Source of the DNA: JBPEWY01 sp965224095
Lineage (GTDB): Bacteria; Bacteroidota; Bacteroidia; Flavobacteriales; Flavobacteriaceae
DNA: 64,000 nucleotides
Assembly (NCBI GenBank): GCA_965224095.1
Contig: OZ245039.1
Location: 1,922,001-1,986,000 of the forward strand
Direction: 5' to 3'
Shown here: piece after piece, positions 16,332-25,849 of the stretch
Numbering within the stretch: position 1 is the stretch's first letter
How the letters are laid out: every line of letters begins with the position of its first letter
Notes under the pieces: generated by a model
Told to the model about the DNA's origin: nothing
Database searches by the model: none
Seen by the model: only the letters and a program-made list of their open reading frames with translations
Position numbers and translations under genes: made by a program

Positions 16332-19300
16332 ATGAAAAAATATATCCTTCTAATCCTTGTCTTTTGCAGTGTAGAGGCTGTAGCTCAATTAAATACAAAT
16401 CCTCAAGATGAGTTTACCTATGAGTATGTTACTTTAGATTATACCTCTTTAGAGGATTCCGGAGCCCTTACAGGCGAACTATCTTCCCCGGCCAATCTTC
16501 AGGAAGCTACTGCTACCGGCGCTACATCGGGAACACTAAACCTCCAGGGCCAACTCAATGTATCACCAAGTGGTGCCCTGATATATACTATTCCATTAGA
16601 GCTACCGCAAGGTATCAATGGGGTTGCTCCAGAATTGGCCCTGGAATACAATAGCCAGGGGGGAAATGGTATGGCCGGGTACGGCTGGAACGTTACGGGG
16701 CTCTCCTCCATAACCAGGGTTCCGACAACCCAATACCATGACGGCTTTATGGACCCGGTAGATTTTGACACCCATGACCGGTTTGCATTGGATGGACAGC
16801 GATTGGTTTTAAAAAGCGGAACCTACGGTACCGATGGTGCCGTTTATCAAACCGAACGATATTCCAACATCCGGATTACATCCTATGGGGTTTCTCCCTA
16901 TGGCAGCCAATACGGTCCCGAATATTTTAAGGTTCAATATCCGGATGGTTCCTTTGCCATGTACGGTTTGGACGCTAATTCCCGTTCAATGACGGAATAT
17001 GCTATCACTTATTGGGAAAATCCCCAGGGATTACAAATCACCTATAATTATTATCAGGAGTACAATACCCTGCGAATCTCCAATATTAATTATGGATCCA
17101 ATACCGTTCATTTTACCTATAAAACCCGAGGCTTTTTTGAGAAAGCCTATATTGGCGGTCAGGAGTTCAATCAGGGGTCGATTTTAGACCGGATTTCCAT
17201 CTATGTTAATGATGTTTTTTTAAAGAAATATCAGTTGGTACATGATCAGAATTATTTGGGATACGACCGTTTGACGGCTTTGGACGGAACAGGCAAGTCC
17301 CGAAAATATTTCACCTATGCCGACGGAAGTTTACCGGCTACCAGGTCGTCCATTACGGCCACACTCGGCATCGACCATGTAAACCAGGACAATGCACAGG
17401 CGGTGTCCATGGATCTCACAGGAAACGGTGAAATGGATTTTGTACTCTATCCCAATACCAAGGATAAGTTTTGGGTATTTGAAAATTTGGATGATGCTAC
17501 CCTGAATTTAAGCTATCAGGTAAATTCAGGGCAATTCCAGGGTATTTTCCCTACCAGATGGTTAAATGATCAGAACAAAATCCTCAGCGGTGAAGGTTTA
17601 ACAGTGGTACAAAATTCCGGAGCCAAAGATGTGAAATTCAAAGTCTACGGAAGAGGATCAACCCTTCCCCTGGGCCTATATTATGAAAAGGTATGGAGCC
17701 CCCCTACGTATACCCGGAGAACCTCCTGTAGCGTAGATCCGGAAATCCTCCGGATCCCCCTGGAATACCTCTCCGGGGATTTCAATGGGGATGGTCTGAC
17801 CGATGTGCTGGCGGTTTCCAAATCGTATTCCAATACGTTTTGTTATGAGCCCGATCCTTCGGAGAATCTCTGCCCAACCGTTACCAATCCGATTACCTCC
17901 ATTGAAGAACCGGATCCGGATTGTTGTATATGCAATACTTATACGGCAGGTTCCAGACAAGTGTTTTTGATTAATTTGGATAGGCGCATCAGTGCCTCAC
18001 AGGAATCTTCCGGACACATGGATGCTGCCTTTGAAGTGGGTGATAAAATATATACCGGGGATTTTAACGGTGATGGAAAAACCAATCTCCTTCACTTTAA
18101 AAATGGATCTGTTTATGTATACGGTTTTGACTCTTCTGGTAATTTTAAACTGTTATGGCAGACAGATCAGGAGGATTTAAAAACCGAATTCCCCTTGTTA
18201 TTAGGAGATTTTAACGGCGACAACAAAATGGACTTTTTTATACCAACCGCTGTGGGAAGTAACAAATTCAGGTATTTTCTCTCGACAGGAGAAGGATTCC
18301 AATTAAAGTATGTAACTAATTTTTTTATCTATGACCTGAACGTTTGGGATCCTGAACAAGGAGCCCTGCATGGCCGAAACCTGATAACCACCGACACCAA
18401 TGGGGATGGTAAGACCGATATTCTATTATATGAGTCAACCACTTATAATGATGGTAAAAATGGGGAACAACGGGTCAGAACCTATTTCAATGACGGGAAT
18501 CTGGGTTTTGGTTACAACGATGGTGAGGACGGATTACTCTGGAAGGGGGATTTGGCCCACTTGCCCATTCCCATATTTCTCTCTTCGGATAGATATAACG
18601 GAGGGAGTGACTTTGCTACCATTAGCAATGATAAAATCACCAAATTCAATTTTAAAAGAAGTAATAAGGAAGCTATGTTACTACGGTCGGTGTATGATCT
18701 GAACGGCCCCGTGTATAACATTCATTACAACGATATCAGCACCACGGAAAGAAGTATTGACAATATCCCGGCATATTATAGGAACAATACACAAAGTTAT
18801 CCCGATGTAGATCTTAACGTGGCCCTTGGTTCCAAGGTGGTAACAGCCCTGGAGCGATCTTCCGGGTCCTCGCCAACAACCAAACAATTGTTTTCTTATT
18901 ACGGTGCAATCTACAATTTAGAGGGGCGGGGCTTTAGGGGCTTTCAAAAAGTGGCTTCTTCCAATTGGCACACCGGCTATGCAGATCGGATTTTTAGTGT
19001 TTCCCAGTATGACCTTGACTTAAGGGGAGCTTTAATTGAGCAATATACCGTGGCCCATAATTTTGATTTTTCAAATACCCCTTCCGATTATATTATTAAA
19101 ACCACCAATACCTATACTTATACCCAGGCGCCAAATAAAAGCTTTGCGGTAAACCTAACATCGAGCCTTCAGCAGAACAGCCTGGAAGGTACGGCCATAA
19201 CCACCTCATATCTGTATGATGCGTATAACAATCCTACCCGAACCACTACCAACTATTCAGGAGATGGGAGCTCCGTGGTGGAGATCACCTATGACAACAG

Positions 19301-22300
19301 TAGCGGTACACCTTATTATATAGGAAGACCCTTAACTGAAAAACAAACGCTTACCCTTGGAAGCGAAACTTTTACCACCGAAAAACAATACGGGTATTCC
19401 GGTTATCTTTTAACCCAAGTTAAAACCAAAGGAAATGCCACCGCTTTCAATACCCAAAGCTTTCAATACGATGCGTACGGAAACCTGATAAAAGAAATAA
19501 ATACCCCCTTTAACGAAACACCCAGGGAGGTGCGTTATGAGTATGATCCGTCCGGGGAATTCCTTATAAAGTCTTATGACACGGAAGGGTTGGCTACTTC
19601 CTATGAGTACAATCCTTCGGGAACCCTGAAGAAGTTAACCGACCCCTTTGGTAAAACAACGCAGTACACCTATGACTATGGGAATAGAATCGCTCTAGTA
19701 AAAGACTATTTGGGAAATAACATTGACAAGGTCTATACCAATTACAATCGGGAAACACTCACTCACTACCAGCGTGGCGGTAGCTCTACGGAGGTGTTCG
19801 ATGAATTTGAAAGGCTTGTAAAACAGGGGAAACAAGACCTTTCCGGGAATTGGGTTTATATAAGTTTTGAATATGATGCGCTGGGCCGACCCTGGCGGGT
19901 TAGTGAACCGTATAAAGGAGCCGTTCCTTTCCAATGGAACACTACCGAATATGATTTTTACGGGAGGCCCATAAAAAAGATCCTCTCTAACGGACAAATT
20001 ATAGATATCAGCTATCATGGGCTTTCAACAACTCAGAATGACGGTACAAAAACAGTGACCACCACTGAAAATGCCTTGGGGCTTACCACCGAGGTTACCG
20101 ATCCCGGCGGTACCATAAAGTATACCTACTATGCCAACGGGCAGTTAAAAAGCGTGGATCTCGCAGGCACACTAACCCACATCGAACAGGATGGATGGGG
20201 CAGAAGAACCAAACTTACAGACCCGTCTGCCGGAGTGTTCCGCTATGAATATAACGGTTTTGGGGAATTGACCAAAGAAATCGGCCCCAAGGGAACCACT
20301 TCCAATAGTTATGACATCTTCGGTAAACTAATGGAAAAGAAAGTGGTGGGAGACCATACCAACAGTGTTACTACCTATAGCTACGACCCGACAACCAAAT
20401 TGGTAAACAATATAGACTTTTGGGAACCCGATAAAAACCGCAGGATATCCTATAATTATACCTACGACCAATACCAAAGACTCATCGAACAGCAGGAAAT
20501 CGGAACCGCGGGTGATGCCAGGAATTTTAAAAAGACCTTTACTTATGACAGTTTTGGAAGAGTACACACCAATCGATTATATGCCGCTCATAGTACCTCT
20601 GGAAAGTCCGGCTCAATAACGGTACGATATACCTATAAAGAAGGGCTTCCCTGGCAACTCCTCGACGATACCACCGGCAATATTATTTGGCAAACCGACA
20701 CTCAGGATGCACGGGGCAATGTGCTCACGGCAAGCTTCGGCAATACAATAAAGGTGGACAATACCTACGATGGGTTCGGATTCCCCCAGCAATTAAAGCA
20801 TACCCGGGATGACACAAGCGGAAATTCCGTTACGGTGATGACCCTGGGGTATGACTTTAATGTTCAAAAAGGGAGATTAAACAGCCGGAGCAATAGCCTT
20901 TTTGATTGGAACGAAACCTTTACCTATGACAACATGGATCGGTTAACCGGGTTTACCGATAACAACGGATCTCAGACACAAACCTATGATGCAAGAGGAA
21001 GAATTACGGGTAACAGTAATTGGGGGCAATTTAGTTTTGACAATAATAGCAAACCTTATCAGGCTACGGGATTAGCACCAACCGCCATTTCTCAAACGCA
21101 TTATACCGATTACTTTAAGCAACAAATAACCTATAATGCCTTTAAAGCCCCTGTAAGCATAGAAGATTCCGGGATCGATAAAATTTATTACGATTATAAT
21201 GTTAACCAGCAACGGAGTACCATGTATTATGGAAGCCCGGACAATGATTATACCCTTCGACCCAAAAGAAGGTATTATTCCTGGGACGGTGTTATGGAAA
21301 TGGATTATAATGTCCAAACCGGGCAAACCCTGTTTTATTTATACGTAGGAGGAGGTCCTTACTCGGCACCGGCTGTACTTAAAAGTGATGGAGACACCAG
21401 CGAGTTACTCTACCTGCATCGGGATTATCTGGGAAGTATTCTCGCTATCAGTAACCAAAGCGGACAACTTGTTGAAAAACGACATTTTGATGCCTGGGGG
21501 AAGGTGGTGAAGGTTCAGGATGGCAATGGGAACGATCTCGAAAAGTTAACGGTACTGGAACGTGGGTATACCGGGCATGAGCATTTACAAAGTGTGCAAC
21601 TGATCCATATGAACGGGCGTCTATATGACCCCCGCTTAAGAAGGTTCCTGGCACCGGATAACTATATTGAGAATGCCTATGATACACAAAACTTTAACCG
21701 GTATGCCTATGTGTTGAACAATCCGTTAAGGTATACCGATCCAAGTGGTGAGAGTCGCTGCTGTGAACATCTTGGCTTTAGCATGCCTATGTTTGGATCT
21801 CCCCTGGGTTTTATTTCTTCTATTTATTCTGCCTGGCTGGGTATTGCGGGGTTTATGGACAGCTTTTTGAACCCAGGTGGCGCTTACCAAAATGGAATGT
21901 CCCTGGGCCCCTCGGGCTTTTATTTTGGTTCAAAAAAAATAGCCTCGGAGAAACCTATTAAAGGAAAAAGGCTTAACTTAGGGGTTCCTACCGGAATATC
22001 CGGACCGGGGGTCGGAAGTTGGATCGATCGCCATAGCATAGCCTATACCGCTGGGGCATTGAAGGGTGTAAAGTCTACGGTGAAATTTTTGAAGAGTCTG
22101 ACCACCCGCGAAGGATTACGCAATTTGGGACAGGGATTTTTGAACATGGCCAAAATGGGGAATCCATACTCCATTGAAGGTAGGATGATGCGCACCCAAA
22201 CGGCTTTGTCCGTAGAGAAAACCGTGCGGCATATTCCCGAGATGTCCTCAGAAGAGCTCTTCTTTGGTGCAGGGTATATGGCCGAGAAGACCATTGAAAC

Positions 22301-22700
22301 CGTAGTTTTGACCAGAGGGGCCGGGTGGGCCGTTAACTCGGTGCGATCGGGGATTGGAGTGGCCGCTAGGACGGGTATGTCTGAGGTTCAGCTTGTGACA
22401 AGGGCTGCACAAAAAGCGGAAGCTGCAATTGGTGGTACAGGAAGGTTTGCAGGAACAGCAAAGCATACTTACGCCAATAATCTTTTAAGTCGATATCAAA
22501 GTATTTATGGGAATCGAGGGTTACAGTTCAATAACTATTTTAATAATGGTGTTGGCAATAGAGGATTTTTAGACGTTGTAAATCACGGGTCTAAGACCAT
22601 CTATGACTTTAAGTTCGGCAGTGCTACTTGGAGGTCTGGTCAACTTCTCAAATATCAAAGAAACTTCCCTGGATATAACATACAGATAATAAAACCGTAA
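16332..22700 (+). CDS. RHS/SpvB-type polymorphic toxin with C-terminal PD-(D/E)XK nuclease-like tip
   Basis: A 2122-aa secreted protein. A signal peptide (1-19, AVAQ) is followed by an SpvB/TcB-like N-terminus (about 45-130, with YTIPLELPQGINGVAPELAL). FG-GAP/VCBS calcium-type repeats occur between about 355 and 700 (DFNGDGLTDVLAVS, DFNGDGKTNLLHF, DTNGDGKTDILLYE). YD repeats run from about 900 to 1690, and the RHS core is at about 1690-1805 (HRDYLGSILAIS, GRLYDPRLRRFLAPDNYI, NPLRYTDPSGE). The variable tip ends with a restriction-endonuclease-like motif: Asp2081, then Asp2092-Phe-Lys2094 (IYDFKFG), the D...DxK geometry of PD-(D/E)XK nuclease toxins. The RHS shell normally encapsulates and auto-releases such tips. 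The stop shares one base with the next start (TAATG). DNA or RNA cleavage is inferred from the motif. Confidence 0.92.
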   Translation: MKKYILLILVFCSVEAVAQLNTNPQDEFTYEYVTLDYTSLEDSGALTGELSSPANLQEATATGATSGTLNLQGQLNVSPSGALIYTIPLELPQGINGVAPELALEYNSQGGNGMAGYGWNVTGLSSITRVPTTQYHDGFMDPVDFDTHDRFALDGQRLVLKSGTYGTDGAVYQTERYSNIRITSYGVSPYGSQYGPEYFKVQYPDGSFAMYGLDANSRSMTEYAITYWENPQGLQITYNYYQEYNTLRISNINYGSNTVHFTYKTRGFFEKAYIGGQEFNQGSILDRISIYVNDVFLKKYQLVHDQNYLGYDRLTALDGTGKSRKYFTYADGSLPATRSSITATLGIDHVNQDNAQAVSMDLTGNGEMDFVLYPNTKDKFWVFENLDDATLNLSYQVNSGQFQGIFPTRWLNDQNKILSGEGLTVVQNSGAKDVKFKVYGRGSTLPLGLYYEKVWSPPTYTRRTSCSVDPEILRIPLEYLSGDFNGDGLTDVLAVSKSYSNTFCYEPDPSENLCPTVTNPITSIEEPDPDCCICNTYTAGSRQVFLINLDRRISASQESSGHMDAAFEVGDKIYTGDFNGDGKTNLLHFKNGSVYVYGFDSSGNFKLLWQTDQEDLKTEFPLLLGDFNGDNKMDFFIPTAVGSNKFRYFLSTGEGFQLKYVTNFFIYDLNVWDPEQGALHGRNLITTDTNGDGKTDILLYESTTYNDGKNGEQRVRTYFNDGNLGFGYNDGEDGLLWKGDLAHLPIPIFLSSDRYNGGSDFATISNDKITKFNFKRSNKEAMLLRSVYDLNGPVYNIHYNDISTTERSIDNIPAYYRNNTQSYPDVDLNVALGSKVVTALERSSGSSPTTKQLFSYYGAIYNLEGRGFRGFQKVASSNWHTGYADRIFSVSQYDLDLRGALIEQYTVAHNFDFSNTPSDYIIKTTNTYTYTQAPNKSFAVNLTSSLQQNSLEGTAITTSYLYDAYNNPTRTTTNYSGDGSSVVEITYDNSSGTPYYIGRPLTEKQTLTLGSETFTTEKQYGYSGYLLTQVKTKGNATAFNTQSFQYDAYGNLIKEINTPFNETPREVRYEYDPSGEFLIKSYDTEGLATSYEYNPSGTLKKLTDPFGKTTQYTYDYGNRIALVKDYLGNNIDKVYTNYNRETLTHYQRGGSSTEVFDEFERLVKQGKQDLSGNWVYISFEYDALGRPWRVSEPYKGAVPFQWNTTEYDFYGRPIKKILSNGQIIDISYHGLSTTQNDGTKTVTTTENALGLTTEVTDPGGTIKYTYYANGQLKSVDLAGTLTHIEQDGWGRRTKLTDPSAGVFRYEYNGFGELTKEIGPKGTTSNSYDIFGKLMEKKVVGDHTNSVTTYSYDPTTKLVNNIDFWEPDKNRRISYNYTYDQYQRLIEQQEIGTAGDARNFKKTFTYDSFGRVHTNRLYAAHSTSGKSGSITVRYTYKEGLPWQLLDDTTGNIIWQTDTQDARGNVLTASFGNTIKVDNTYDGFGFPQQLKHTRDDTSGNSVTVMTLGYDFNVQKGRLNSRSNSLFDWNETFTYDNMDRLTGFTDNNGSQTQTYDARGRITGNSNWGQFSFDNNSKPYQATGLAPTAISQTHYTDYFKQQITYNAFKAPVSIEDSGIDKIYYDYNVNQQRSTMYYGSPDNDYTLRPKRRYYSWDGVMEMDYNVQTGQTLFYLYVGGGPYSAPAVLKSDGDTSELLYLHRDYLGSILAISNQSGQLVEKRHFDAWGKVVKVQDGNGNDLEKLTVLERGYTGHEHLQSVQLIHMNGRLYDPRLRRFLAPDNYIENAYDTQNFNRYAYVLNNPLRYTDPSGESRCCEHLGFSMPMFGSPLGFISSIYSAWLGIAGFMDSFLNPGGAYQNGMSLGPSGFYFGSKKIASEKPIKGKRLNLGVPTGISGPGVGSWIDRHSIAYTAGALKGVKSTVKFLKSLTTREGLRNLGQGFLNMAKMGNPYSIEGRMMRTQTALSVEKTVRHIPEMSSEELFFGAGYMAEKTIETVVLTRGAGWAVNSVRSGIGVAARTGMSEVQLVTRAAQKAEAAIGGTGRFAGTAKHTYANNLLSRYQSIYGNRGLQFNNYFNNGVGNRGFLDVVNHGSKTIYDFKFGSATWRSGQLLKYQRNFPGYNIQIIKP

Positions 22701-23398
22701 TGGCAGAAAATATAAAGGATATAAAGAAACAAGTAGCTGAGGATTGGCAGAATGCCTTTCCTCAGTTGGTTAAATATGCCCAAAATAAATATTACAAGAT
22801 TATAGGTTCGGTAATGGTTGGTATTGAATTGATTAAGCTGCCAAAAGCAGAAGAATATCGACCGCACTTTGTCATCTATTCACTTTGGGGCAATAAGTCA
22901 GGAAAGGATTTAAAAGCTTGTTTGTCTGCACCAATTGTTCTCAAAGAGTTTTTCAATAGAAAAGGGCTACAGTTTTCAATACCGTATCTTAGACATAGCT
23001 CTGATTTTCCAGAAGTTTTGAAAGCTGTTAAGAATCAGCTACCATTTTCTATGGAGGGTGATGTATCACTAAAAAAGGTGATGTCGGCTTTGGATGAACA
23101 TTCTAAAACACCTCCATTGAGTGCGGCTCCAAACTCTTATTTACAAGCATCTCTCATGGAATCGAAACTAGAAATGGCTATCTGTTCAGGCAATGAGAAG
23201 TTGGTACAGGATATTTTTAGTCAAATAAAAAAAAGAAGTTGGGACTTAGACCATTTTGCTCTTTGGGGTATAAAATATGAAGAATGGCTCAAGGGTGTAG
23301 AAAATAAAATCACCAACAAGAACGAAATCTTATCGAGATTAGAAACTAACAAGCAAGATAAGAAACTTGAAAAGTTGCAACAGTCAGAATTAAACTGA
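22700..23398 (+). CDS. Putative cognate immunity protein of the RHS nuclease tip
   Basis: A 232-aa protein without signal peptide or membrane segments, as expected of a cytosolic immunity protein against a nuclease. Its ATG overlaps the RHS stop by one base (TAATG), implying coupled translation, the standard layout of polymorphic toxin-immunity pairs. The sequence mixes beta-strands in the N-terminal half (IGSVMVGIELIKL, RPHFVIYSLWG) with a helical C-terminal half that contains KLEMAICSGNEKLVQDIF. I do not recognise a named immunity family. Function is assigned by position only. Confidence 0.72.
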   Translation: MAENIKDIKKQVAEDWQNAFPQLVKYAQNKYYKIIGSVMVGIELIKLPKAEEYRPHFVIYSLWGNKSGKDLKACLSAPIVLKEFFNRKGLQFSIPYLRHSSDFPEVLKAVKNQLPFSMEGDVSLKKVMSALDEHSKTPPLSAAPNSYLQASLMESKLEMAICSGNEKLVQDIFSQIKKRSWDLDHFALWGIKYEEWLKGVENKITNKNEILSRLETNKQDKKLEKLQQSELN

Positions 23399-23409
23399 AA
23401 ACATAGAAG

Positions 23410-23437
23410 AGCCTCTGCGAAATGCAGGAGCTTTTTT
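23410..23437 (+). terminator. Intrinsic terminator after the RHS immunity gene
   Basis: AGCCTCTGC pairs with GCAGGAGCT (one wobble, one mismatch) around a five-base loop and is followed by six T residues. It ends inside the stop codon of the convergent XRE regulator gene. Confidence 0.6.
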
Positions 23438-23774
23438 ATGAGCCGTAAGCAGCCCTTGCCTTAGAGTCCCTGATGTAAGTATCAATAATATCGAAAAGCT
23501 TGTTTTTGGTATCAGTATCCATTTTTTGAATCCCTTCCAGTCGTTTTATGGCTTCCTTGTCATATTTGCCGAATCGCTCTCTACCGAGCATGTAATCAAC
23601 AGATACTTCTAAGGCTTCTGCCAGCTTGGTAGTTATCTCAATAGAGGGAGAATGCTCTCCACGCTCATATTTACCGATAATATCACGTGAAACGTCAACG
23701 GCTTTAGCTAAGTCTGTTTGAGACCAGTTTTTCTCCTTCCTAAGTTCCGCTATTTTCTTACCAATGTTGAGCAT
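23436..23774 (-). CDS. XRE-family transcriptional regulator, convergent to the RHS/immunity pair
   Basis: A 112-aa protein. The N-terminal HTH_3 domain (about 5-62) reads IAELRKEKNWSQTDLAKAV, then DIIGKYERGEHSPSIEITTK, and ends in VSVDYMLG; the helical C-terminal tail (YDKEAIKRLEGIQKM) may mediate dimerisation. It is clearly paralogous to the regulator at 59842-60177: both begin MLNIG, share GKYER and DYxxG, and share a YDKxxxKRxE tail. Both also lie downstream of, and facing, an RHS toxin/immunity pair. A role in controlling the RHS system is plausible but unproven. Its own -7 box is at 23811-23818. Confidence 0.9.
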   Translation of the reverse strand: MLNIGKKIAELRKEKNWSQTDLAKAVDVSRDIIGKYERGEHSPSIEITTKLAEALEVSVDYMLGRERFGKYDKEAIKRLEGIQKMDTDTKNKLFDIIDTYIRDSKARAAYGS

Positions 23775-23810
23775 TTATCACTAAAGTTTATCTTTTAAGC
23801 GTGTTTTAGA

Positions 23811-23818
23811 CAAAAGTA
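23811..23818 (-). promoter_or_regulatory. Candidate -7 promoter element of the XRE regulator
   Basis: On the minus strand this is TACTTTTG, matching TAnnTTTG, 37 bases upstream of the ATG at 23774. The paralogous regulator at 60177 has a -7 box at the same distance. The flanking CTAAA (23781-23785) and TTTAG (23805-23809) could be operator half-sites for autoregulation. Confidence 0.5.
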
Positions 23819-24035
23819 GTGAATGTAAGTCAACAAAAAAAGAGATGTCTATTTTGGTAAATCAGAAACTATCTCTACGTTTGTGCCAAATACTCTACAA
23901 AAAACTTTTGGAGTTGTTACATTTACTCGGACATAAAATTTAAGGATGTTTAAATAGAATAGCTGATAAGGTTGAAAAGTATTTTAAAAATAAACAAATA
24001 ACCAAGGGGGTGGGGATAAATTATTAAGAAATAAG

Positions 24036-24437
24036 ATGAGCGAAAAAAACGATTACAAAATTGCAGATAGAAGTTCAAGGCTATCGAATCATATTGTTGA
24101 TTGGTTGTCATTCTGTTTTCTGATTTTTATACAGGTTATGGTTTTAAGTGAGGTTGGTGCATTGCCTGAAGAGGGGTCTAGTTTAATGGTGATTTGGTTT
24201 TTTATATTTTACGTATTGTTTCATGCTGTTTTTGAATATTTTTATGGTAAAACACCTGGAAAGTTTTTAAGTAAAACCAGGGTAATTAAAGAAGACGGTA
24301 GTAAACCTTCACTTCTAATTATTTTATGGCGAAGCTTTGCACGATTGATTCCCTTTGATGCCATCACTTATCTTTTCACAAACAGAGGACTACATGATGC
24401 TATATCAGGGACATTAGTGGTTTGTGATAAAAAATAA
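24036..24437 (+). CDS. RDD family membrane protein
   Basis: A 133-aa protein with the RDD-family layout (PF06271): an N-terminal RSSRLSNHIVDW segment, two transmembrane helices (about 22-38 and 49-67), the conserved YGKTPGKFLSKTRVI loop and a third hydrophobic stretch, then GLHDAISGTLVV near the C-terminus. RDD proteins are small membrane proteins, some linked to transport or stress tolerance; the exact role is unknown. It follows the RHS island but has its own upstream region, so it may be independent of it. Confidence 0.85.
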   Translation: MSEKNDYKIADRSSRLSNHIVDWLSFCFLIFIQVMVLSEVGALPEEGSSLMVIWFFIFYVLFHAVFEYFYGKTPGKFLSKTRVIKEDGSKPSLLIILWRSFARLIPFDAITYLFTNRGLHDAISGTLVVCDKK

Positions 24438-24817
24438 AAATTTCTTTATCATTATAGTCTTCAATCTCAGTATTTGGAAATATAGTACGCGTTACGAGCT
24501 CAAAAATATGGTAAGCATATTGCATGCCAATATCTTTATTGAAAGGTTTTTCCTTTTTTAAGTTATAAATAGAAAAAACACTGTGATTATATAGAAAATA
24601 AGTATTTCTACCTTGTTTGTTCCGGATCTAATTTCCTACTGGTTTTATAAAGCACTCTGAAAAACTTTAATTGCTGGTTTTCTTATCGATAAAATACCAG
24701 GTGGTATGGATAAAGTGTTTATATCCTATAAGTAAATGGAAAGATGTTTCCTTTTATCGATTTTTTTTCCCTTACCCCTTTTATTCCACTAATTTTATTA
24801 CTTCAGAGACTTACTAT
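24438..24817. other. 380-base intergenic stretch with no recognised feature
   Basis: The frame of the next gene is open from 24671, but that upstream part encodes an unconvincing hydrophobic/aromatic stretch. I therefore treat the region up to 24817 as non-coding. No terminator or promoter stands out. Confidence 0.5.
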
Positions 24818-25846
24818 ATGAGGCTGCTATATTACTTCTATGTACTTCGGCATTTAAGACCCCGAATGCTTTTCGATCTGGTTAAATTTACTTCCAGTTC
24901 GCAGGGAGCCAGTTTTTTTCAGGTGGCCTATAAAATGGTGTATTCGCTGTTTCGGTTTGATACACGACCCGCCGATTACTTTTACCTCGAATTTTACGAT
25001 AAAACCAAACGCCAGGTAGCTTCTTTTGTAGATACTTTATCACTTTACAAGTTTCAGCGAAGAATGAACCGGAGGGAATCGATTCCTTTTTTTAAAGACA
25101 AATTAAAGTTTTACAAAAAATTCGATGCCTTTATCACACATCCGTATTATGATTTTTCATCGGCAGATTTCGAAAATTTTCAAAAATGGATTTTTAAGAA
25201 TAGGCCTTCATATCTTTTTTGTAAAAACAGCAAAGGGCAGGTAGGTAAAGGTATTTTAAAAGTAGGGGTCTCCGAAGAAAAAGGGAATGTTTTATACGAC
25301 GGAAAACCTTTAAAGGAGTTTTATGCGTTCCTGCTCAAAAAAAAGCTGGATCTTGTAGAAGCAGCCATAGAGCAACACCCCCTGCTAAATACTTTTCATC
25401 CTCATTCGCTCAATACGGTTAGGGTAATTACCGTATTGGATAAAAAAGGAGGGGTTCATTTTTTGGGAACCATTCTGCGTATGGGCGTGGAAGGAAATCA
25501 CGTGGATAATTTTGACGCCGGAGGCGTTTCGGCTGTAATAAATACGGAAACGGGAGTCATAGAAGGGCCATTGGTTTTTAAGGACCCCCGTAACACTGTT
25601 TTAGGGAATACCCATCCAACTACCGGACAGCCCGTTATTGGTATTCAACTGCCATACTGGAAAGAACTCATGGCTTTTGTGGTACAACTCTGTTATGTGG
25701 TTCCTGAAATACGAACCGTAGGCTGGGATATTGCCATAACTCCTCAGGGGCCTTTGGTTCTGGAAGGGAATCAGAATTGGGATAAGACGCATTGGCAAAA
25801 ATCATACGGAAAGGGAATGATGTATAAATTAAACGCCTTTGATTGA
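24818..25846 (+). CDS. Sugar-transfer-associated ATP-grasp protein (first of a pair)
   Basis: Using ATG at 24818 (MRLLYYFYVLRHLRPR) the protein is 342 aa; the frame extends 49 codons further upstream but without a plausible start context. The body resembles the sugar-transfer-associated ATP-grasp family (PF14397, ATPgrasp_ST): a nucleotide-binding LFCKNSKGQVGKGILKV segment, LVEAAIEQHPLLNTFHPHSL with the acidic-basic ATP-grasp residues, NTVRVITV, and a late VGWDIAITPQGPLVLEGN that should provide metal-binding Asp/Glu/Asn. Such enzymes occur in polysaccharide loci and are thought to join carboxylate and amine groups on sugars or peptides. The next gene is a paralogue that starts 4 bases after this stop. 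Confidence 0.8.
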   Translation: MRLLYYFYVLRHLRPRMLFDLVKFTSSSQGASFFQVAYKMVYSLFRFDTRPADYFYLEFYDKTKRQVASFVDTLSLYKFQRRMNRRESIPFFKDKLKFYKKFDAFITHPYYDFSSADFENFQKWIFKNRPSYLFCKNSKGQVGKGILKVGVSEEKGNVLYDGKPLKEFYAFLLKKKLDLVEAAIEQHPLLNTFHPHSLNTVRVITVLDKKGGVHFLGTILRMGVEGNHVDNFDAGGVSAVINTETGVIEGPLVFKDPRNTVLGNTHPTTGQPVIGIQLPYWKELMAFVVQLCYVVPEIRTVGWDIAITPQGPLVLEGNQNWDKTHWQKSYGKGMMYKLNAFD

Positions 25847-25849
25847 GTT

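Noticed and set aside
19000..21400. DNA repeats or a CRISPR-like array in the RHS gene
   Set aside because: The periodicity is at protein level (YD repeats); the nucleotide units are diverged and unequal in length. No CRISPR repeat-spacer structure is seen anywhere in the window.
16332..22700. Insecticidal Tc toxin BC component
   Set aside because: The N-terminus does resemble SpvB/TcB, but there is no TcA gene in the window and the C-terminal tip with coupled immunity fits an interbacterial polymorphic toxin better.
24671..24817. Upstream extension of the first ATP-grasp gene
   Set aside because: The extra 49 residues look like translated AT-rich non-coding DNA, while ATG 24818 opens directly into family-like sequence.
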